Position numbers and translations under genes: made by a program
Shown: piece after piece, positions 9,801 to 22,234 of the stretch
Numbering within the stretch: position 1 is the stretch's first letter
Layout of the letters: every line of letters begins with the position of its first letter
Assembly: GCA_022605955.1 (NCBI GenBank)
Contig: JAKCOZ010000218.1
Location: 186,001 to 250,000, forward strand
DNA length: 64,000 nucleotides
From: Rallus limicola
Lineage: Eukaryota > Chordata > Aves > Gruiformes > Rallidae
Direction of reading: 5' to 3'
Notes under the pieces: model-generated
Databases searched by the model: none
What the model was told of the DNA's origin: nothing
The model's input: the letters and a program-made list of their open reading frames with translations, nothing else

Positions 9801-12800
9801 GACAAGCTATGCCTTTCAGGCCTAGCTTCTTTACTTTGGGAGTTATTGCTGGACGTTTAGCATGTTTTGAACTGCAGTCTGCTAGGGCCGAGAAAAGCAC
9901 CGTAGGAGTTTCCAGGCATGTTCCCTCTTTCCAGGCAAAGGAAAAGGCTGAGATCCAAAGCGACAGGGTCTGCTCGTGTGTCCTGTTAGGAGGTTTCAGA
10001 CAAGCTATGCCTTTCAGGCCTAGCTTCTTTACTTTGGGAGTTATTGCTGGACGTTTAGCATGTTTTGAACTGCAGTCTGCTAGGGCCGAGAAAAGCACCG
10101 TAGGAGGTTCCAGGCATGTTCCCTCTTTCCAGGCAAAGGAAAAGGCTGAGAGCCAAAGTAACAGGGTCTGCTCGTGTGTCCTGTTAGGAGGTTTCAGACA
10201 AGCTATGCCTTTCAGGCCTAGCTTCTTTACTTTGGGAGTTATTGCTGGACGTTTAGCATGTTTTGAACTGCAGTCTGCTAGGGCCGAGAAAAGCACCGTA
10301 GGAGGTTCCAGGCATGTTCCCTCTTTCCAGGCAAAGGAAAAGGCTGAGAGCCAAAGCGACAGGGTCTGCTCGTGTGTCCTGTTAGGAGGTTTCAGACAAG
10401 CTATGCCTTTCAGGCCTCGCTTCTTTACTTTGGGAGTTATTGCTGGACGTTTAGCATGTTTTGAACTGCAGTCTGCTAGGGCCGAGAAAAGCACCGTAGG
10501 AGGTTCCAGGCATGTTCCCTCTTTCCAGGCAAAGGAAAAGGCTGAGAGCCAAAGCGACAGGGTCTGCTCGTGTGTCCTGTTAGGAGGTTTCAGACAAGCT
10601 ATGCCTTTCAGGCCTAGCTTCTTTACTTTGGGAGTTATTGCTGGACGTTTAGCATGTTTTGAACTGCAGTCTGCTAGGGCCGAGAAAAGCACCGTAGGAG
10701 GTTCCAGGCATGTTCCCTCTTTCCAGGCAAAGGAAAAGGCTGAGAGCCAAAGTAACAGGGTCTGCTCGTGTGTCCTGTTAGGAGGTTTCAGACAAGCTAT
10801 GCCTTTCAGGCCTAGCTTCTTTACTTTGGGAGTTATTGCTGGACGTTTAGCATGTTTTGAACTGCAGTCTGCTAGGGCCGAGAAAAGCACCGTAGGAGGT
10901 TCCAGGCATGTTCCCTCTTTCCAGGCAAAGGAAAAGGCTGAGAGCCAAAGCGACAGGGTCTGCTCGTGTGTCCTGTTAGGAGGTTTCAGACAAGCTATGC
11001 CTTTCAGGCCTCGCTTCTTTACTTTGGGAGTTATTGCTGGACGTTTAGCATGTTTTGAACTGCAGTCTGCTAGGGCCGAGAAAAGCACCGTAGGAGGTTC
11101 CAGGCATGTTCCCTCTTTCCAGGCAAAGGAAAAGGCTGAGAGCCAAAGCGACAGGGTCTGCTCGTGTGTCCTGTTAGGAGGTTTCAGACAAGCTATGCCT
11201 TTCAGGCCTAGCTTCTTTACTTTGGGAGTTATTGCTGGACGTTTAGCATGTTTTGAACTGCAATCTGCTAGGGCCGAGAAAAGCACCGTAGGAGGTTCCA
11301 GGCATGTTCCCTCTTTCCAGGCAAAGGAAAAGGCTGAGAGCCAAAGCGACAGGTTCTGCTCGTGTGTCCTGTTAGGAGGTTTCAGACAAGCTATGCCTTT
11401 CAGGCCTAGCTTCTTTACTTTGGGAGTTATTGCTGGACGTTTAGCATGTTTTGAACTGCAGTCTGCTAGGGCCGAGAAAAGCACCGTAGGAGGTTCCAGG
11501 CATGTTCCCTCTTTCCAGGCAAAGGAAAAGGCTGAGAGCCAAAGCGACAGGGTCTGCTCGTGTGTCCTGTTAGGAGGTTTCAGACAAGCTATGCCTTTCA
11601 GGCCTAGCTTCTTTACTTTGGGAGTTATTGCTGGACGTTTAGCATCTTTTGAACTGCAGTCTGCTAGGGCCGAGAAAAGCACCGTAGGAGGTTCCAGGCA
11701 TGTTCCCTCTTTCCAGGCAAAGGAAAAGGCTGAGAGCCAAAGCGACAGGGTCTGCTCGTGTGTCCTGTTAGGAGGTTTCAGACAAGCTATGCCTTTCAGG
11801 CCTCGCTTCTTTACTTTGGGAGTTATTGCTGGACGTTTAGCATGTTTTGAACTGCAGTCTGCTAGGGCCGAGAAAAGCACCGTAGGAGGTTCCAGGCATG
11901 TTCCCTCTTTCCAGGCAAAGGAAAAGGCTGAGAGCCAAAGTGACAGGGTCTGCTCGTGTGTCCTGTTAGGAGGTTTCAGACAAGCTATGCCTTTCAGGCC
12001 TAGCTTCTTTACTTTGGGAGTTATTGCTGGACGTTTAGCATGTTTTGAACTGCAGTCTGCTAGGGCCGAAAAAAGCACCGTAGGAGGTTCCAGGCATGTT
12101 CCCTCTTTCCAGGCAAAGGAAAAGGCTGAGAGCCAAGGTGACAGGGTCTGCTCGTGTGTCCTGTTAGGAGGTTTCAGACAAGCTATGCCTTTCAGGCCTC
12201 GCTTCTTTACTTTGGGAGTTATTGCTGGACGTTTAGCATGTTTTGAACTGCAGTCTGCTAGGGCCGAGAAAAGCACCGTAGGAGGCTCCAGGCATGTTCC
12301 CTCTTTCCAGGCAAAGGAAAAGGCTGAGAGCCAAAGTGATAGGGTCTGCTCGTGTGTCCTGTTAGGAGGTTTCAGACAAGCTATGCCTTTCAGGCCTAGC
12401 TTCTTTACTTTGGGAGTTATTGCTGGACGTTTAGCATGTTTTGAACTGCAGTCTGCTAGGGCCGAGAAAAGCACCGTAGGAGGTTCCAGGCATGTTCCCT
12501 CTTTCCAGGCAAAGGAAAAGGCTGAGAGCCAAAGCGACAGGGTCTGCTCGTGTGTCCTGTTAGGAGGTTTCAGACAAGCTATGCCTTTCAGGCCTAGCTT
12601 CTTTACTTTGGGAGTTATTGCTGGACGTTTAGCATGTTTTGAACTGCAGTCTGCTAGGGCCGAGAAAAGCACCGTAGGAGGTTCCAGGCATGTTCCCTCT
12701 TTCCAGGCAAAGGAAAAGGCTGAGAGCCAAAGTGACAGGGTCTGCTCGTGTGTCCTGTTAGGAGGTTTCAGACAAGCTATGCCTTTCAGGCCTAGCTTCT

Positions 12801-15763
12801 TTACTTTGGGAGTTATTGCTGGACGTTTAGCATGTTTTGAACTGCAGTCTGCTAGGGCCGAGAAAAGCACCGTAGGAGGTTCCAGGCATGTTCCCTCTTT
12901 CCAGGCAACGGAAAAGGCTGAGAGCCAAAGTGACAGGGTCTGCTCGTGTGTCCTGTTAGGAGGTTTCAGACAAGCTATGCCTTTCAGGCCTAGCTTCTTT
13001 ACTTTGGGAGTTATTGCTGGACGTTTAGCATGTTTTGAACTGCAGTCTGCTAGGGCCGAGAAAAGCACCGTAGGAGGTTCCAGGCATGTTCCCTCTTTCC
13101 AGGCAAAGGAAAAGGCTGAGAGCCAAAGCGACAGGGTCTGCTCGTGTGTCCTGTTAGGAGGTTTCAGACAAGCTATGCCTTTCAGGCCTCGCTTCTTTAC
13201 TTTGGGAGTTATTGCTGGACGTTTAGCATGTTTTGAACTGCAGTCTGCTAGGGCCGAGAAAAGCACCGTAGGAGGTTCCAGGCATGTTCCCTCTTTCCAG
13301 GCAAAGGAAAAGGCTGAGAGCCAAAGCGACAGGGTCTGCTCGTGTGTCCTGTTAGGAGGTTTCAGACAAGCTATGCCTTTCAGGCCTAGCTTCTTTACTT
13401 TGGGAGTTATTGCTGGACGTTTAGCATGTTTCTAACTGCAATCTGCTAGGGCCGAGAAAAGCACCGTAGGAGGTTCCAGGCATGTTCCCTCTTTCCAGGC
13501 AAAGGAAAAGGCTGAGAGCCAAAGCGACAGGTTCTGCTCGTGTGTCCTGTTAGGAGGTTTCAGACAAGCTATGCCTTTCAGGCCTAGCTTCTTTACTTTG
13601 GGAGTTATTGCTGGACGTTTAGCATGTTTTGAACTGCAGTCTGCTAGGGCCGAGAAAAGCACTGTAGGAGGTTCCAGGCATGTTCCCTCTTTCCAGGCAA
13701 AGGAAAAGGCTGAGAGCCAAAGCGACAGGGTCTGCTCGTGTGTCCTGTTAGGAGGTTTCAGACAAGCTATGCCTTTCAGGCCTCGCTTCTTTACTTTGGG
13801 AGTTATTGCTGGACGTTTAGCATGTTTTGAACTGCAGTCTGCTAGGGCCGAGAAAAGCACCGTAGGAGGTTCCAGGCATGTTCCCTCTTTCCAGGCAAAG
13901 GAAAAGGCTGAGAGCCAAAGCGACAGGGTCTGCTCATGTGTCCTGTTAGGAGGTTTCAGACAAGCTATGCCTTTCAGGCCTAGCTTCTTTACTTTGGGAG
14001 TTATTGCTGGACGTTTAGCATGTTTTGAACTGCAGTCTGCTAGGGCCGAGAAAAGCACCGTAGGAGGTTCCAGGCATGTTCCCTCTTTCCAGGCAAAGGA
14101 AAAGGCTGAGAGCCAAAGTGACAGGGTCTGCTCGTGTGTCCTGTTAGGAGGTTTCAGACAAGCTATGCCTTTCAGGCCTAGCTTCTTTACTTTGGGAGTT
14201 ATTGCTGGACGTTTAGCATGTTTTGAACTGCAGTCTGCTAGGGCCGAGAAAAGCACCGTAGGAGGTTCCAGGCATGTTCCCTCTTTCCAGGCAAAGGAAA
14301 AGGCTGAGAGCCAAAGTGACAGGGTCTGCTCGTGTGTCCTGTTAGGAGGTTTCAGACAAGCTATGCCTTTCAGGCCTAGCTTCTTTACTTTGGGAGTTAT
14401 TGCTGGACGTTTAGCATGTTTTGAACTGCAGTCTGCTAGGGCCGAGAAAAGCACCGTAGGAGGTTCCAGGCATGTTCCCTCTTTCCAGGCAAAGGAAAAG
14501 GCTGAGAGCCAAAGCGACAGGGTCTGCTCGTGTGTCCTGTTAGGAGGTTTCAGACAAGCTATGCCTTTCAGGCCTCGCTTCTTTACTTTGGGAGTTATTG
14601 CTGGACGTTTAGCATGTTTTGAACTGCAGTCTGCTAGGGCCGAGAAAAGCACCGTAGGAGGTTCCAGGCATGTTCCCTCTTTCCAGGCAAAGGAAAAGGC
14701 TGAGAGCCAAAGCGACAGGGTCTGCTCGTGTGTCCTGTTAGGAGGTTTCAGACAAGCTATGCCTTTCAGGCCTAGCTTCTTTACTTTGGGAGTTATTGCT
14801 GGACGTTTAGCATGTTTTGAACTGCAATCTGCTAGGGCCGAGAAAAGCACCGTAGGAGGTTCCAGGCATGTTCCCTCTTTCCAGGCAAAGGAAAAGGCTG
14901 AGAGCCAAAGCGACAGGTTCTGCTCGTGTGTCCTGTTAGGAGGTTTCAGACAAGCTATGCCTTTCAGGCCTAGCTTCTTTACTTTGGGAGTTATTGCTGG
15001 ACGTTTAGCATGTTTTGAACTGCAGTCTGCTAGGGCCGAGAAAAGCACTGTAGGAGGTTCCAGGCATGTTCCCTCTTTCCAGGCAAAGGAAAAGGCTGAG
15101 AGCCAAAGCGACAGGGTCTGCTCGTGTGTCCTGTTAGGAGGTTTCAGACAAGCTATGCCTTTCAGGCCTAGCTTCTTTACTTTGGGAGTTATTGCTGGAC
15201 GTTTAGCATCTTTTGAACTGCAGTCTGCTAGGGCCGAGAAAAGCACCGTAGGAGGTTCCAGGGATGTTCCCTCTTTCCAGGCAAAGGAAAAGGCTGAGAG
15301 CCAAAGCGACAGGGTCTGCTCGTGTGTCCTGTTAGGAGGTTTCAGACAAGCTATGCCTTTCAGGCCTCGCTTCTTTACTTTGGGAGTTATTGCTGGACGT
15401 TTAGCATGTTTTGAACTGCAGTCTGCTAGGGCCGAGAAAAGCACCGTAGGAGGTTCCAGGCATGTTCCCTCTTTCCAGGCAAAGGAAAAGGCTGAGAGCC
15501 AAAGCGACAGGGTCTGCTCGTGTGTCCTGTTAGGAGGTTTCAGACAAGCTATGCCTTTCAGGCCTAGCTTCTTTACTTTGGGAGTTATAGCTGGACGTTT
15601 AGCATGTTTTGAACTGCAGTCTGCTAGGGCCGAGAAAAGCACCGTAGGAGGTTCCAGGCATGTTCCCTCTTTCCAGGCAAAGGAAAAGGCTGAGAGCCAA
15701 AGCGACAGGGTCTGCTCGTGTGTCCTGTTAGGAGGTTTCAGACAAGCTATGCCTTTCAGGCCT
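3830..15763 (+). repeat. Tandem duplication of a 30-monomer block, period 5,940 bp
   Basis: Many diagnostic variants recur exactly 5,940 bp apart. They include m69 A with m160 T at 5323 and 11263, the m84 A/m151 G haplotype at 6130/6197 and 12070/12137, m131 C at 6969 and 12909, and an adjacent two-base change creating TAA at 7492-7493 and 13432-13433. Others are m168 A at 7996 and 13936, a changed base near 9323 and 15263, and m39 A at about 9649 and 15589. The left boundary falls between 3,829 and 3,969. The right boundary of the first unit falls between 9,651 and 9,824. Two patches disagree: near 4,220 versus 10,160, and 8,887-8,964 versus 14,827-14,904. These look like later local conversion. 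Confidence 0.92.
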
Positions 15764-16144
15764 CGCTTCTTTACTTTGGGAGTTATTGCTGGACGTTTAG
15801 CATGTTTTGAACTGCAGTCTGCTAGGGCCGAGAAAAGCACCGTAGGAGGTTCCAGGCATGTTCCCTCTTTCCAGGCAAAGGAAAAGGCTGAGAGCCAAAG
15901 CGACAGGGTCTGCTCGTGTGTCCTGTTAGGAGGTTTCAGACAAGCTATGCCTTTCAGGCCTAGCTTCTTTACTTTGGGAGTTATTGCTGGACGTTTAGCA
16001 TGTTTTGAACTGCAGTCTGCCATGGCTGAGAAAAGCACCGTAGGAGTTTCCCGGCATGTTCCCTCTTTCCAGGCAAAGGAAAAGGCTGAGAGCCAAAGTG
16101 ACAGGGTCTGCTCGTGTGTCCTGTTAGGAGGTTTCAGACAAGCT

Positions 16145-16341
16145 ATGCCTTTCAGGCCTAGCTTCTTTACTTTGGGAGTTATTGCTGGACGTTTAGATGT
16201 TTTGAACTGCAGTCTGCTAGGGCCGAGAAAAGCACCGTAGGAGGTTCCAGGCATGTTCCCTCTTTCCAGGCAAAGGAAAAGGCTGAGAGCCAAAGTGACA
16301 GGGTCTGCTCGTGTGTCCTGTTAGGAGGTTTCAGACAAGCT
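16145..16341 (+). repeat. 197-bp monomer, 1-bp deletion
   Basis: The C at m53 is missing (TTTAGATG instead of TTTAGCATG, after 16196). The next anchor is at 16342. The deletion sits just to the left of the 6-monomer duplication and is not shared with its second unit. Confidence 0.95.
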
Positions 16342-18600
16342 ATGCCTTTCAGGCCTAGCTTCTTTACTTTGGGAGTTATTGCTGGACGTTTAGCATGTTT
16401 TGAACTGCAGTCTGCTAGGGCCGAGAAAAGCACCGTAGGAGGTTCCAGGCATGTTCCCTCTTTCCAGGCAAAGGAAAAGGCTGAGAGCCAAAGCGACAGG
16501 GTCTGCTCGTGTGTCCTCTTAGGAGGTTTCAGACAAGCTATGCCTTTCAGGCCTAGCTTCTTTACTTTGGGAGTTATTGCTGGACGTTTAGCATGTTTTG
16601 AACTGCAGTCTGCTAGGGCCGAGAAAAGCACCGTAGGAGGTTCCAGGCATGTTCCCTCTTTCCAGGCAAAGGAAAAGGCTGAGAGCCAAAGCGACAGGGT
16701 CTGCTCGTGTGTCCTGTTAGGAGGTTTCAGACAAGCTATGCCTTTCAGGCCTCGCTTCTTTACTTTGGGAGTTATTGCTGGACGTTTAGCATGTTTTGAA
16801 CTGCAGTCTGCTAGGGCCGAGAAAAGCACCGTAGGAGGTTCCAGGCATGTTCCCTCTTTCCAGGCAAAGGAAAAGGCTGAGAGCCAAAGCGACAGGGTCT
16901 GCTCGTGTGTCCTGTTAGGAGGTTTCAGACAAGCTATGCCTTTCAGGCCTAGCTTCTTTACTTTGGGAGTTATTGCTGGACGTTTAGCATGTTTTGAACT
17001 GCAATCTGCTAGGGCCGAGAAAAGCACCGTAGGAGGTTCCAGGCATGTTCCCTCTTTCCAGGCAAAGGAAAAGGCTGAGAGCCAAAGCGACAGGTTCTGC
17101 TCGTGTGTCCTGTTAGGAGGTTTCAGACAAGCTATGCCTTTCAGGCCTAGCTTCTTTACTTTGGGAGTTATTGCTGGACGTTTAGCATGTTTTGAACTGC
17201 AGTCTGCTAGGGCCGAGAAAAGCACCGTAGGAGGTTCCAGGCATGTTCCCTCTTTCCAGGCAAAGGAAAAGGCTGAGAGCCAAAGCGACAGGGTCTGCTC
17301 GTGTGTCCTGTTAGGAGGTTTCAGACAAGCTATGCCTTTCAGGCCTAGCTTCTTTACTTTGGGAGTTATTGCTGGACGTTTAGCATCTTTTGAACTGCAG
17401 TCTGCTAGGGCCGAGAAAAGCACCGTAGGAGGTTCCAGGCATGTTCCCTCTTTCCAGGCAAAGGAAAAGGCTGAGAGCCAAAGTGACAGGGTCTGCTCGT
17501 GTGTCCTGTTAGGAGGTTTCAGACAAGCTATGCCTTTCAGGCCTAGCTTCTTTACTTTGGGAGTTATTGCTGGACGTTTAGCATGTTTTGAACTGCAGTC
17601 TGCTAGGGCCGAGAAAAGCACCGTAGGAGGTTCCAGGCATGTTCCCTCTTTCCAGGCAAAGGAAAAGGCTGAGAGCCAAAGCGACAGGGTCTGCTCGTGT
17701 GTCCTCTTAGGAGGTTTCAGACAAGCTATGCCTTTCAGGCCTAGCTTCTTTACTTTGGGAGTTATTGCTGGACGTTTAGCATGTTTTGAACTGCAGTCTG
17801 CTAGGGCCGAGAAAAGCACCGTAGGAGGTTCCAGGCATGTTCCCTCTTTCCAGGCAAAGGAAAAGGCTGAGAGCCAAAGCGACAGGGTCTGCTCGTGTGT
17901 CCTGTTAGGAGGTTTCAGACAAGCTATGCCTTTCAGGCCTCGCTTCTTTACTTTGGGAGTTATTGCTGGACGTTTAGCATGTTTTGAACTGCAGTCTGCT
18001 AGGGCCGAGAAAAGCACCGTAGGAGGTTCCAGGCATGTTCCCTCTTTCCAGGCAAAGGAAAAGGCTGAGAGCCAAAGCGACAGGGTCTGCTCGTGTGTCC
18101 TGTTAGGAGGTTTCAGACAAGCTATGCCTTTCAGGCCTAGCTTCTTTACTTTGGGAGTTATTGCTGGACGTTTAGCATGTTTTGAACTGCAATCTGCTAG
18201 GGCCGAGAAAAGCACCGTAGGAGGTTCCAGGCATGTTCCCTCTTTCCAGGCAAAGGAAAAGGCTGAGAGCCAAAGCGACAGGTTCTGCTCGTGTGTCCTG
18301 TTAGGAGGTTTCAGACAAGCTATGCCTTTCAGGCCTAGCTTCTTTACTTTGGGAGTTATTGCTGGACGTTTAGCATGTTTTGAACTGCAGTCTGCTAGGG
18401 CCGAGAAAAGCACCGTAGGAGGTTCCAGGCATGTTCCCTCTTTCCAGGCAAAGGAAAAGGCTGAGAGCCAAAGCGACAGGGTCTGCTCGTGTGTCCTGTT
18501 AGGAGGTTTCAGACAAGCTATGCCTTTCAGGCCTAGCTTCTTTACTTTGGGAGTTATTGCTGGACGTTTAGCATCTTTTGAACTGCAGTCTGCTAGGGCC
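16200..18600 (+). repeat. 6-monomer tandem duplication, period 1,188 bp
   Basis: An ordered run of variants repeats 1,188 bp later: m177 C at 16518 and 17706, m16 C at 16753 and 17941, m69 A at 17004 and 18192 with linked m160 T, and m56 C at 17387 and 18575. The m153 states agree for six consecutive monomers. Correspondence fails at 17,440 versus 18,628, where the second unit has a private G. This is the shortest clear multimer unit in the window. Confidence 0.88.
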
Positions 18601-19707
18601 GAGAAAAGCACCGTAGGAGGTTCCAGGGATGTTCCCTCTTTCCAGGCAAAGGAAAAGGCTGAGAGCCAAAGCGACAGGGTCTGCTCGTGTGTCCTGTTAG
18701 GAGGTTTCAGACAAGCTATGCCTTTCAGGCCTCGCTTCTTTACTTTGGGAGTTATTGCTGGACGTTTAGCATGTTTTGAACTGCAGTCTGCTAGGGCCGA
18801 GAAAAGCACCGTAGGAGGTTCCAGGCATGTTCCCTCTTTCCAGGCAAAGGAAAAGGCTGAGAGCCAAAGTGACAGGGTCTGCTCGTGTGTCCTGTTAGGA
18901 GGTTTCAGACAAGCTATGCCTTTCAGGCCTAGCTTCTTTACTTTGGGAGTTATTGCTGGACGTTTAGCATGTTTTGAACTGCAGTCTGCTAGGGCCGAGA
19001 AAAGCACCGTAGGAGGTTCCAGGCATGTTCCCTCTTTCCAGGCAAAGGAAAAGGCTGAGAGCCAAAGTGACAGGGTCTGCTCGTGTGTCCTGTTAGGAGG
19101 TTTCAGACAAGCTATGCCTTTCAGGCCTAGCTTCTTTACTTTGGGAGTTATTGCTGGACGTTTAGCATGTTTTGAACTGCAGTCTGCTAGGGCCGAGAAA
19201 AGCACCGTAGGAGGTTCCAGGCATGTTCCCTCTTTCCAGGCAAAGGAAAAGGCTGAGAGCCAAAGCGACAGGGTCTGCTCGTGTGTCCTGTTAGGAGGTT
19301 TCAGACAAGCTATGCCTTTCAGGCCTCGCTTCTTTACTTTGGGAGTTATTGCTGGACGTTTAGCATGTTTTGAACTGCAGTCTGCTAGGGCCGAGAAAAG
19401 CACCGTAGGAGGTTCCAGGCATGTTCCCTCTTTCCAGGCAAAGGAAAAGGCTGAGAGCCAAAGTGACAGGGTCTGCTCGTGTGTCCTGTTAGGAGGTTTC
19501 AGACAAGCTATGCCTTTCAGGCCTAGCTTCTTTACTTTGGGAGTTATTGCTGGACGTTTAGCATGTTTTGAACTGCAGTCTGCTAGGGCCGAGAAAAGCA
19601 CCGTAGGAGGTTCCAGGCATGTTCCCTCTTTCCAGGCAAAGGAAAAGGCTGAGAGCCAAAGCGACAGGGTCTGCTCGTGTGTCCTGTTAGGAGGTTTCAG
19701 ACAAGCT

Positions 19708-19904
19708 ATGCCTTTCAGGCCTAGCTTCTTTACTTTGGAGTTATAGCTGGACGTTTAGCATGTTTTGAACTGCAGTCTGCTAGGGCCGAGAAAAGCACCG
19801 TAGGAGGTTCCAGGCATGTTCCCTCTTTCCAGGCAAAGGAAAAGGCTGAGAGCCAAAGCGACAGGGTCTGCTCGTGTGTCCTGTTAGGAGGTTTCAGACA
19901 AGCT
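19708..19904 (+). repeat. 197-bp monomer, 1-bp deletion
   Basis: The GGG run at m30-32 is shortened to GG near 19738 (TTTGGAGTTATAG). The same monomer carries m39 A. The next anchor is at 19905. The related module at 21.5 kb keeps the full G run, so the deletion followed or escaped that duplication. Confidence 0.95.
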
Positions 19905-22234
19905 ATGCCTTTCAGGCCTCGCTTCTTTACTTTGGGAGTTATTGCTGGACGTTTAGCATGTTTTGAACTGCAGTCTGCTAGGGCCGAGAAAAGCACCGTA
20001 GGAGGTTCCAGGCATGTTCCCTCTTTCCAGGCAAAGGAAAAGGCTGAGAGCCAAAGCGACAGGGTCTGCTCGTGTGTCCTGTTAGGAGGTTTCAGACAAG
20101 CTATGCCTTTCAGGCCTAGCTTCTTTACTTTGGGAGTTATTGCTGGACGTTTAGCATGTTTTGAACTGCAGTCTGCCATGGCTGAGAAAAGCACCGTAGG
20201 AGTTTCCCGGCATGTTCCCTCTTTCCAGGCAAAGGAAAAGGCTGAGAGCCAAAGTGACAGGGTCTGCTCGTGTGTCCTGTTAGGAGGTTTCAGACAAGCT
20301 ATGCCTTTCAGGCCTAGCTTCTTTACTTTGGGAGTTATTGCTGGACGTTTAGCATGTTTTGAACTGCAGTCTGCTAGGGCCGAGAAAAGCACCGTAGGAG
20401 GTTCCAGGCATGTTCCCTCTTTCCAGGCAAAGGAAAAGGCTGAGAGCCAAAGCGACAGGGTCTGCTCGTGTGTCCTGTTAGGAGGTTTCAGACAAGCTAT
20501 GCCTTTCAGGCCTCGCTTCTTTACTTTGGGAGTTATTGCTGGACGTTTAGCATGTTTTGAACTGCAGTCTGCTAGGGCCGAGAAAAGCACCGTAGGAGGT
20601 TCCAGGCATGTTCCCTCTTTCCAGGCAAAGGAAAAGGCTGAGAGCCAAAGTGACAGGGTCTGCTCGTGTGTCCTGTTAGGAGGTTTCAGACAAGCTATGC
20701 CTTTCAGGCCTAGCTTCTTTACTTTGGGAGTTATTGCTGGACGTTTAGCATGTTTTGAACTGCAGTCTGCTAGGGCCGAGAAAAGCACCGTAGGAGGTTC
20801 CAGGCATGTTCCCTCTTTCCAGGCAAAGGAAAAGGCTGAGAGCCAAAGTGACAGGGTCTGCTCGTGTGTCCTGTTAGGAGGTTTCAGACAAGCTATGCCT
20901 TTCAGGCCTCGCTTCTTTACTTTGGGAGTTATTGCTGGACGTTTAGCATGTTTTGAACTGCAGTCTGCTAGGGCCGAGAAAAGCACCGTAGGAGGTTCCA
21001 GGCATGTTCCCTCTTTCCAGGCAAAGGAAAAGGCTGAGAGCCAAAGCGACAGGGTCTGCTCGTGTGTCCTGTTAGGAGGTTTCAGACAAGCTATGCCTTT
21101 CAGGCCTAGCTTCTTTACTTTGGGAGTTATTGCTGGACGTTTAGCATGTTTTGAACTGCAATCTGCTAGGGCCGAGAAAAGCACCGTAGGAGGTTCCAGG
21201 CATGTTCCCTCTTTCCAGGCAAAGGAAAAGGCTGAGAGCCAAAGCGACAGGTTCTGCTCGTGTGTCCTGTTAGGAGGTTTCAGACAAGCTATGCCTTTCA
21301 GGCCTCGCTTCTTTACTTTGGGAGTTATTGCTGGACGTTTAGCATGTTTTGAACTGCAGTCTGCTAGGGCCGAGAAAAGCACCGTAGGAGGTTCCAGGCA
21401 TGTTCCCTCTTTCCAGGCAAAGGAAAAGGCTGAGAGCCAAAGCGACAGGGTCTGCTCGTGTGTCCTGTTAGGAGGTTTCAGACAAGCTATTCCTTTCAGG
21501 CCTAGCTTCTTTACTTTGGGAGTTATAGCTGGACGTTTAGCATGTTTTGAACTGCAGTCTGCTAGGGCCGAGAAAAGCACCGTAGGAGGTTCCAGGCATG
21601 TTCCCTCTTTCCAGGCAAAGGAAAAGGCTGAGAGCCAAAGCGACAGGGTCTGCTCGTGTGTCCTGTTAGGAGGTTTCAGACAAGCTATGCCTTTCAGGCC
21701 TCGCTTCTTTACTTTGGGAGTTATTGCTGGACGTTTAGCATGTTTTGAACTGCAGTCTGCTAGGGCCGAGAAAAGCACCGTAGGAGGTTCCAGGCATGTT
21801 CCCTCTTTCCAGGCAAAGGAAAAGGCTGAGAGCCAAAGCGACAGGGTCTGCTCGTGTGTCCTGTTAGGAGGTTTCAGACAAGCTATGCCTTTCAGGCCTA
21901 GCTTCTTTACTTTGGGAGTTATTGCTGGACGTTTAGCATGTTTTGAACTGCAGTCTGCCATGGCTGAGAAAAGCACCGTAGGAGTTTCCCGGCATGTTCC
22001 CTCTTTCCAGGCAAAGGAAAAGGCTGAGAGCCAAAGTGACAGGGTCTGCTCGTGTGTCCTGTTAGGAGGTTTCAGACAAGCTATGCCTTTCAGGCCTAGC
22101 TTCTTTACTTTGGGAGTTATTGCTGGACGTTTAGCATGTTTTGAACTGCAGTCTGCTAGGGCCGAGAAAAGCACCGTAGGAGGTTCCAGGCATGTTCCCT
22201 CTTTCCAGGCAAAGGAAAAGGCTGAGAGCCAAAG
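19733..22234 (+). repeat. 9-monomer repeat, period 1,782 bp
   Basis: The module with m39 A, then m16 C, then the NcoI-type variant with m101 T/m106 C occurs at 19745-20209 and again at 21527-21991, exactly 1,782 bp apart. The same module, with the same 432-bp internal spacing between the m39 and m75 variants, lies at 15589-16053. The copies at 19.7 and 21.5 kb diverge after about 20,453 versus 22,235. Confidence 0.78.
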
